In this document: one piece after another, positions 56,742 to 64,000 of the stretch
Numbering within the stretch: position 1 is the first letter of the stretch
How the letters are laid out: every line of letters begins with the position of its first letter
Assembly: GCF_000182925.2 (NCBI RefSeq)
Contig: NC_026504.1
Span: 186,001-250,000 of the forward strand
DNA from: Neurospora crassa OR74A
Taxonomy: Eukaryota; Ascomycota; Sordariomycetes; Sordariales; Sordariaceae
DNA: 64,000 nucleotides
Reading direction: 5' to 3'
Notes under the pieces: model-generated
The model's database searches: none
Told to the model about the DNA's origin: nothing
Seen by the model: the letters and a program-made list of their open reading frames with translations, nothing else
Made by a program: the position numbers and the translations under genes

Positions 56742-57674
56742 GATGCTTATCTTTGGGTTTTTCCTTATTGAGCTGAGGTGCTGGGGGAGGAAAAAAAAGG
56801 TTCTTGGGTATGGGAATGATGGCACGTCTGATGAAGGAAGCGAGCGCTTTGACGATGTGGATTATGACAGTTTGGATATACCTTATGAATTTATGATTGA
56901 TTGACGTCAACAATTGATATGAATATTGGACAACAAACCGCCTACTGTTTTTGCCAATGATGTGACTGACTTGTTGCGTGATTCTGTTATTGGCGTCGTT
57001 CGTTGGATAATAGTCACCCCTTCAAGGTTTCAGTTTGTTCGGGGAACGGACCCCTGGAGCAGAACATTGTGGTAGAGTTTCTCTTCGTAGTGTGTAGCAA
57101 GAAAAAAAGGTAAAAGCATTCATTATTTATGCCACTTAGCCAACCAGACTCGAGGTATTCGTCTGCAACGGGTGTTTTGCTAGGTGGCAGTGTTTACATA
57201 CTTGCATTAAACCGTACAAAGGATTGGACTGACGGAGTGCTCCAGAAATGAGATTCCCCTCCTCCTTTTTCTGCTCTTTGTAAGGAGGATATACGGAGTA
57301 CATATCATACACTTACAGTCAAAACCTACCTACCTACCTACCTCTACATGAGCTAAGATGGTAATAAGTAGCTGCCGGTCACAGTATTTCACTTGTCAGG
57401 CCATGAGACCACTTGGATCTCCGTGACTCCATCGACTCGAGGCAATAGTGGTGAGCTGGTTCGCATGTCACGCATACAACCCGCAATGATAAGTCGGGTT
57501 ATTATCGGTTTCATGGCCATCTCGGCCGATGAAAATCGTTCATGGCATAAACAACAACCACTGAAAGACGGCCTATGAACCCACCACAACAAACATGTAA
57601 TGCAGCATTCCGCGTGACCTTTATTTGAAGCAGTCCCGTCCACCTTTTCTTTTCTCCTCAAAGCAATCGCAATC
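56742..57674. other. Convergent intergenic spacer
   Basis: No gene. It holds a CCTACCTACCTACCTACCTCTAC run at about 57326-57348 (dispersed motif class) and presumably the 3' ends of both flanking transcripts. Confidence 0.5.
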
Positions 57675-58526
57675 TCACGCCTTAACCAAGCCATTCTCCA
57701 GCGTCTGCACCATGACCGACCCATCCTCCATCCCAAAGTACGCCGCCACCGGCTTCTGCGCACCCCCGCTCTCCACCTCCAACCCGCTCTTTCCATAAAA
57801 CAACCCATGCTCCGCCACGCCCGGAATCTCAATCAACCGTCTCGCCAGCCCATCCACCGTCCACACGCCCTCCTCCCCTTCCTGCTTGCCCTCTGGCAGT
57901 TCCGTCAACAGCGGCTTAAACACCGCATCCACGATCCTCAATCCATTATCCGTGACGCACGCGCCCGCCTTGCCCGGTAGGCCCGACCTCACCTGCGCGC
58001 TTAGACGCCCCAGTCGCTCCAACTCGCCCAACACCTGCGGCACCGCCATGGGGAACACCTCAATGGGGATTCCCTTTTTCCACTGCGTGCCTAGGTGGTT
58101 GCTAATCTTGCGCGAGTCCGCGACGCAGACGAACTTGCGCGCAGCGGTGGCGACGAGTTTTTCCTGGAGGAGACAGGCGCCGCCGCCCTTGATGAGGTTG
58201 AGAGCGGGGTCGACTTCGTCGGCGCCGTCGAAGCACACGTCGAGCGCGTGGCCGGGGGATAGGTCGGAGAGGTAACCCAGGCGAAAACCGGCGGCTTGGA
58301 TGAGGTCGCGGGATTGGTCGCCCGTGGGGTAAAAGGTCATGGGTCCGGTGATGGTGGTGCCGAGCTTGGAGATGACGTCGACGACGTGGATGACGGTGGA
58401 GCCGGAGCCGATGCCGATGTGTCGGTAGGTGGGGGAGAGGTGCTCGGTTACGGCGCGGTTGGCGGCGAGGAATTTGGACTTTTCGATGAGCTGCTGGGCG
58501 GCGGATGCATCGGGGGCGGTGGACAT
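57675..58526 (-). CDS. rki1: Ribose-5-phosphate isomerase A
   Basis: Predicted 283 aa in one coding exon from ATG 58526. The RpiA blocks are in order: IGIGSGSTVIHVVDVI (phosphate-binding loop, about 37-52), SDLSPGHALDVCFDGADEVD (catalytic Asp/Glu, about 87-106), LIKGGGACLLQEKLV (about 111-125) and the C-terminal EHGLFYG. It interconverts ribose 5-phosphate and ribulose 5-phosphate in the non-oxidative pentose phosphate pathway, in the cytosol. The length is normal for fungal enzymes. A strong acceptor (C-rich tract then CAG at 58547-58545) lies 19 bases before the ATG, with CACTAAC further upstream, so the leader is spliced. The frame stays open upstream of the ATG to that acceptor, leaving room for an extended N-terminus from an upstream exon. 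Confidence 0.95.
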   Translation of the reverse strand: MSTAPDASAAQQLIEKSKFLAANRAVTEHLSPTYRHIGIGSGSTVIHVVDVISKLGTTITGPMTFYPTGDQSRDLIQAAGFRLGYLSDLSPGHALDVCFDGADEVDPALNLIKGGGACLLQEKLVATAARKFVCVADSRKISNHLGTQWKKGIPIEVFPMAVPQVLGELERLGRLSAQVRSGLPGKAGACVTDNGLRIVDAVFKPLLTELPEGKQEGEEGVWTVDGLARRLIEIPGVAEHGLFYGKSGLEVESGGAQKPVAAYFGMEDGSVMVQTLENGLVKA

Positions 58527-59403
58527 TTTGGCGGTGGTTATGTGGCTGGGGGGGGGGGGAGGGGTGTTAGTGAGAGTGAGGAAGGTGAGGAAGGAGAGTG
58601 AAGGGGGGAGAGGAAGATACTAACAGGTTCCTGTGTGGCTGGGTGGTAAAAGTGTTAGGGAGGGCTGTTTGTTTATCTTTGTCAGTGATATGGTGTGGTT
58701 GATTGATGTCAGATGTGAGATTGTGAATGGGTTGTGTGAGACTTGAGAAGAAAGGTGGGGATGACTCGTGATGGGGCAAAGAGGGAGTATGACTCAGTGA
58801 GTTTGATGTGATGGTCAACTTACCGGCTTGGAGGACAATGGTAGTCCGAAGAGGAGGCGCTGATGTTGAAGGGTTGAATTTGAAGTTGGCGGCGGCGGCG
58901 GCGGCTGAGTGGAAGGCGGGCCCTGGTTGGTGAACACAACGAGCAGCAGCAGCAGCAGCAGACCAGGAACGACGAGGTATACAGGACGTGACTCGATGAG
59001 GGTTCATGGACATGGTGTTGTTGATCTTGAAATCCAAAACTGCCGGAACACGGAGAGCCAAATACACGCACACACCCTAACCCTGATCGGCGAAAATATT
59101 TCAGCAAGTTCGGCGGGTTTTCAAGACAAAGTCGTTGAAATTTACAGAGGTCCCTGATTGGCCGGGTGATGTCACTCGAACCGGACAGGCGGATGAGGCG
59201 GGGGTTGTGACGCCGAACCGGAGGGGTTTGTGGTGCTTATCGATAAGCGGCAGGGCAATGCACTAACAATTTCAATTCACAGCGACTTTCTTCCTTTCTC
59301 CATTTCGGTTTATTTCATTTTATTTTATTTTGTTTCATTTCACTGGTATTCACGATTCATCTTCATCGACAACAACATCACCCGTCAATCCTCGAAACCG
59401 CCA
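58527..59403. other. rki1 leader region with spliced 5' exons
   Basis: On the minus strand a GTAAGT donor lies at about 58824 after an open frame that starts at 59012 (MSMNPHRV, then Ala/Ser/Arg-rich). A CTAAC branch site and CACCCAG/CACACAG acceptors lie near 58640, then GTTAGTATC and another intron ending at 58545. The leader therefore seems to contain at least two introns and a 6- or 14-nt micro-exon. The 59012 frame does not join rki1 in phase by any combination I tried. A different upstream frame (59107, MLKYFRRSG) does join in phase through the 58824 donor. Confidence 0.45.
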
Positions 59404-61498
59404 TCAGTGCTGGAACCGGAAATCCAACCTCTTGTTCCCCTTGTCGGTCGTGGTCGCCAAATACTCGAGCCTCGCCTCCGTCGTCATGGCCTCCCACTCG
59501 CGCGCCTTCTGCTTGTTGCGGAACAGGTAATACGCCTTGACGAGGACATACAGGGCAATGTTCATGCAGCAGATAGCCAGCAGCTGCTTGTTGGCACGCC
59601 TGTACAACGGGGCATCATCTGTTTCACATTAGCATCTTGTTCTCACCGAAGGAATCTGAGAAACAAAACATGGAACTCACCCTTGCGATAAATGTTCGAA
59701 CTCACAATCCCCCCCGCCTGCACAAACATGTTATAACAAGCCGCCGACACCGTCCTCGACCGCACCGTATTCGAGTTCCTGCTGTTCCACCCGACCTGAA
59801 TGGGATGGGCATTCGGATACCCAAGCAACAACGTCGTCACCGCATAAATCACCCACCGATTCACGCCCGCGGTGTCGACGCTGTTGAGGTAGATGAGGAA
59901 AGGCAAAGCCCAGATCTGCCCCGATGCCGCGATCAGCGTCAGTTCGTTGAAGATCTCCCCGAGATAGGTGATGCCGAGCATGGTAATCATGTGTATGACG
60001 GTGTACGGGATGGTGAGCAGGTTGGCTTGGAAGGTGTCAAAGTGCAGCCCCCTGAGAGTGAGGGTTAGGTATTGGCCTATGGGCGCCATGGGCATCTGGA
60101 AGACGAGGCCCAAGATGTAGATGGGCCTTTTGTCTCTTGTCAGCATCATCCATTCCAAGTGGAAGAGTGGATGACTACTCTAGAGATACAGGAAGGGAGG
60201 GAAGGGACATACCAGAGATCAAAGTCCTTGAGACTCTGCCAGAGAAGTCTCGGCGTGATGGGTTCACGGTTATGCATGTCGCTCTTGCTCGGGTCTTCGC
60301 GGATGACCCGGTTGACAATGATCTTCTCTTCCTTCTCGGTAAACCACCCGTTTTTGCCCCGGAACCAGCTGGCGGTGTGACAGGGACCGGCGGGCATGAG
60401 GACAAAGGCGAAAATGCCAATGACAAGTGTCATGAGGCCCTGTCAACACATCAGTCAGTGGTCACCAATCACCACCCAGACGTACTCACACCCCATCCAC
60501 CAAGCAGGCAATAACTCACCTCAATCAAAAACAGCCATCTCCACCCCGCATGTCCCTGTACGCCCCTCATATGCAACAACCCATACGCCAACAGCGCGCT
60601 CGCAATATCCGCAATGCTCATGGCCGTCCAGAAAAACCCCAGTCTCAGACTCAGCTCATGATGCTTGTAAAAGTAGCTGAGGTACAAGATTACATCTGGA
60701 ATGAAGCCACCCTGAAGGATGCCCAGCAGAGCACGGCAGGCGAGGAACGAGGTCCGCCCCTGAAGCCAGAACTGAGCGGTGGCGACGATGGACCACAGAA
60801 CCATTTGCGAGGGAATCCACCGGTCGGGACCCATCCACTTGGAGACGAGTTGCGAGGGAAGTTCAGCGCAGAGGAAGGCTAGTTTGAAGATGGAGTTGCC
60901 AAGGTTGTAGTCTGCACCATGGGTCAACAGCTGTCTGCGTGTGGGTGATGGGTCAGGGGTCCAAGAAAAAGACAAACACACCATTCGTCGTCATATGCAA
61001 ATCCCCCAAGAAATTATCCGTCAAGGCCTGCCCGATATTCGCCCGGTCCAGCTCCAGCGCCATGAACATGATGCACGCCCATACCATGATGCGCCAGTCA
61101 ATCTTACGGATGAGCCGGTGCTCCTCGCCCCATGTCCAGCGCTCGAGGGGGTCGAACCGGTGGATGTTTTCCCTTTACATCCGAGTCGTCGTCAGCAATC
61201 GATCATCCAGCAGAAGCAAGACAAAAACAGAGGGGTAAACTCACCAGTCCGGCCGCGGTTGGTACTTCTCCGCTGTATCGGGGTCGTCAAACACGGAAAC
61301 CTGCGTGGCGATGGCAGTGGGATCATAGGAACTGGCTCTTTGGAACCAGAAACGGCGCTCGGCAAGTGCTATACCTAAAGGAGGAATGGAAGAGAGGGTT
61401 TCGGAGGAGACGTTGATGTTGGAGCCTTTGGACTCGGTTGGAGAGTTGGTCCCGTCTGCTGAGGGAGGGGAGCCGCCTTGTGTGAGGACTGTCGCCAT
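59404..61498 (-). CDS. MFS anion transporter, Dal5/allantoate-permease type
   Basis: Predicted 574 aa from six exons: 61498-61245, 61172-60982, 60911-60520, 60439-60213, 60126-59681 and 59618-59404. Introns are 70-86 nt, with a 62-nt last intron, all GT-AG, and every junction keeps frame. Family marks are [25 protein letters not shown] (start of helix 1), [34 protein letters not shown], the central [21 protein letters not shown], and [17 protein letters not shown] before the last helix, which are all standard for the fungal anion:cation symporters (allantoate, nicotinate, vitamin and related carriers). The cytosolic N-terminus of about 85 residues is Ser/Thr-rich. The substrate is not predictable. 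The neighbouring gene to the right encodes a TauD-type dioxygenase, so a sulfonate or related organic acid is one possibility, by context only. Confidence 0.92.
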
Positions 61499-63367
61499 GG
61501 TTGTTGTTCAATGGTCCGGTCAAGTGTCTAATGAACAGCGGACTTGGTCCTTGTGTCAAGGAGAAGGAAGGGGTGAGATTCGGACACAAGTCTCACGGTG
61601 GTGACACTTTGGGGACCTAAGCTTCGCGGGAACATGGAAGTCTATATGAGCTCCGACATCTGAGCAGCATCAGGGCAGCGATTTCGACATGGCGAGAAAG
61701 CTGCACACCATCATGGAGAGAGGGATGCATACAATGCAGCACCAAGCACGACGTCGTAGCCAGCTTCCGCAATGCGTACCTAGGTACAATTCTCATGGGC
61801 GGTTGCCACGGGCACGCCCAACCGTCCACTGAAGTGCTCGAAGGGACTCATACACGGTACTTCCACACGTCCAAGATGAGCTTTGATGCATCGTTCGCCA
61901 CATTGCAACACCGTCCCAAGCTTTCGGCGCCATGGTGTCAAGCATCTATAGAAGCTTTAGAGGCATTTGAGCAACGACGCAACAAATAGTGTGGAGGTCT
62001 GGCCCAGCGCCACGGGTTGATAGACCGTGTAGACGTGATCCTTGGCTGGAATGAGGTTGGCAACTTGGCATGGGAAGCGATAAGGGTCTACAGCTCTGCA
62101 ATAACATCTACTGAATGGGAAATAAGTTTGAACTCTGAACCAAGCATTGAATACTATCCCACTGCTCCAGCCCAAGGGTTCGTGGGGTGGTAGGTTTGAG
62201 ATTCACGGACGAAGTGAGTGGAAGGTTTCAACCACACGCTTGGTTTACACGCTTGAACTCCGTAATGTATCGCCTTTACCACAGAATTCAACATCACCAA
62301 GAGTAGTGGGGAGGTGAGCTGGAGACGTCAATGAGGGTCCAGAATCAGTTTGTTTCAATGCCAAGCAAACAATCATTCACTTCACAGCGAGTGTCTCAAC
62401 ACCATCTTTGACACACAAACGCCATCGCATCTTTGGAAAGAAAGCACGATTTGTCTAACAACCCTCAAAGCAATCGATGATAACGGCGGCAATTGAAGGT
62501 CGATATCGCGGGGTTCCTTCATCTTCGCGTGGGGGAGACTGCTAGTTATTGGCGATTTGCCAGGTGGTGATGGCGTGCTGGTGTTGACGTGCTTGACCCT
62601 GACTTTGACGCGAATGACAAAGGCGACGCAGTCATTGGTCAATTCGAATATCGCGACAGCAACCCATTTGGTACGGGATGTCGACACCCACCAATACCAA
62701 CTCAAGGATAGATATCAGCATCAAGGTATAGAGGTGCTAATCGTTATCCGAGATAAGGATGTCTTTGGCAGTCATACCCGTATCCCCGCCGTCTGGTCGA
62801 CATGAGGATGCCAAAACGACCGACCCAACCAAGCTTTCTCCTCAACACCGGTGCAGGATGGACACATCTTGGTGGCCACACCATAACCGCTTTGAATAGT
62901 CACCAAGATTCACGACATTGCCGCTCTGATGTTGTAATTCACTACACCCTCATTCGACATTTCCCCGCACACACGGTACCGATATGGCTAGCGGATACCG
63001 ATCACGGAATCACAAAAGGTGCTGTCCACGGACATTTGAAGCGCCGAAGGCATGTCGACACCAACCCGCCATATCTCGTCATGCATTTGATCGATGTGAT
63101 TGGCGTCACAAAGCTGTTAGACAATATCCTCTCTACGAATAACAGAGATAATACTGTCTTCAAAACGCGCGGATAACGAACAATGCATGCACAGCATACC
63201 ATGTTGTCTACCGAGCTCCGAAAATATGCCTGAACCTGATGATCATCTATATAAGAGGTTGCCTGATAGGCCATCGATTTGAGTTCTTGTTTCTTCTTCA
63301 CTCAGGCCAGTTACATCCAACCACCACTTCCCTCTGATACACCAACACTTGCAACCAAAACACCACC
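61499..63367. promoter_or_regulatory. Divergent intergenic region, MFS / TauD
   Basis: No gene was recognised in this 1.87-kb interval. A TATATAAG box at about 63247-63254 lies 114-121 bases before the TauD-type start and fits a core promoter on the plus strand. Nothing specific was seen for the minus-strand transporter. Confidence 0.5.
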
Positions 63368-64000
63368 ATGGCTCCTTCCGCTGTCGAGGCCGTCCAAACC
63401 ACCATCAACGTCAAGAACCAAACTACCCAGCAGTCTGCTCCTACCCAGCACGCCCAACACGTCGAGCCCCTCAAGCTTTCCGGCGTTCTTGACCAGTATG
63501 AGCACTTTGACGTGACTCCCATCATCGGCCGCGAGTTCCCCAAGGCCGACCTGGTCGAGTGGCTCAATGCTCCCAACTCTGATGAGCTCCTTCGTGATCT
63601 TGCCATTACCAGTTTGTTTCTCCCATTTCCCCTGTATCACTTTCCCCCACCTTCATTCCCTTCTCTTTGTCATTTGTCTGCCCACTAACACCCATTCCCC
63701 GTGCAGTCTCCCGCCGCGGCGTTGTCTTCTTCCGCGCCCAGCACTCCCTAACCAACGACCTCCAAAAACAACTCATCCTCCGCCTCGGCGCCCTCACCGG
63801 CCGCCCGCCCACCTCCGGCCTCCACATTCACCCTATACTCAACTCGGAACGTGAACTCGGCGGCAACGACCCGGAAATCTCCACCATCAGCTCCATCCAA
63901 CATCGGAAATTCTACAACCACACTTCCGAAGACGACGACCAACTGTCTCCCAAAAAGCAGTACACGGCCCAATGGCACTCGGACATTGCCTTTGAGCCCG
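63368..64000 (+). CDS. TauD/TfdA-type 2-oxoglutarate dioxygenase (partial, runs off right edge)
   Basis: Exon 1 is 63368-63611 and exon 2 begins at 63707. The 95-nt intron has a GTTTGT donor, a CACTAAC branch site and a GTGCAG acceptor. The visible 179 residues include LSGVLDQYEHFDVTPIIGRE, then SRRGVVFFRAQHSL, GRPPTSGLHIHPI and finally WHSDIAFEP, which carries the His-x-Asp iron-binding pair. Fungal members of this family oxidise sulfonates such as taurine, or related compounds, to release sulfite, using Fe(II) and 2-oxoglutarate. The distal His and the Arg that binds 2-oxoglutarate lie outside the window. The divergent transporter across the 1.87-kb spacer could supply the substrate. Confidence 0.9.

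Noticed and set aside
55668-56825. 385-codon minus-strand frame opposite the carboxylate transporter
   Set aside because: Antisense to a well-supported MFS exon; no family signature of its own.
1-64000. Search for CRISPR arrays, prokaryotic operons, transposon terminal repeats, LTR elements, telomere repeats and dispersed 5S rRNA genes
   Set aside because: None was recognised by eye; simple repeats and the listed duplication explain the repeated sequence that was seen.

Overview
The window looks like nuclear DNA of a filamentous ascomycete of the Sordariaceae, most likely Neurospora or a close relative. Genes are split by short introns (mostly 50-90 nt) with GTRAGT-type donors, CTAAC branch sites and CAG acceptors. 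Intergenic DNA is long and full of CCTAGGTA/TAGAGGTA-type short motifs and microsatellites. One protein matches the length (473 aa) and the active-site numbering (Tyr134, Lys247) that I recall for the Neurospora crassa ergothioneine enzyme Egt2. No virus-like or LTR element was recognised.

Layout. 0-11.3 kb: the 3' end of a gene entering from the left, an intact HET-domain gene, then four compact enzyme genes: an HSL-type alpha/beta hydrolase (-), egt2 (+), an extended SDR reductase (-) and a salicylate-hydroxylase-like FAD monooxygenase (+). 11.3-26.7 kb: a poorly conserved accessory region. It holds two small single-membrane-segment proteins and an unnamed paralogous family: a five-exon copy at 15.1-16.6 kb with an in-frame stop, a complete five-exon copy at 21.7-23.1 kb, and two partial decayed copies between them. 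27-37.7 kb: conserved housekeeping genes. These are a small membrane protein, a divergently transcribed pair linked to splicing (an XAP5/FAM50 protein and a METTL16-like U6 snRNA methyltransferase), a disordered acidic/basic protein, and a YVC1-type vacuolar TRP channel whose frame carries an in-frame TGA before the pore. 37.7-46.9 kb: a repeat-rich spacer with a tandem duplication, a decayed MFS sugar-transporter relic, and a long gene-free stretch upstream of a Zn(II)2Cys6 regulator. 47-64 kb: that regulator (1.3-kb intron), a JEN1-type carboxylate MFS transporter, ribose-5-phosphate isomerase, a Dal5/allantoate-permease-type MFS transporter, and the start of a TauD-type dioxygenase that runs off the right edge.

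Functional links. egt2 supplies the last step of ergothioneine synthesis; nothing in the sequence ties the flanking hydrolase, SDR and monooxygenase to that pathway, although spacing is tight and two pairs are divergent. The XAP5 and METTL16-like genes share a 413-bp promoter interval, and both families act on the splicing machinery. The most novel material is the 15-23 kb paralogous family. It shares intron positions, shows a changing C-terminal module, and I could not assign it to any known domain. Exon boundaries below were read by eye from splice signals and frame continuity; there is no transcript support.
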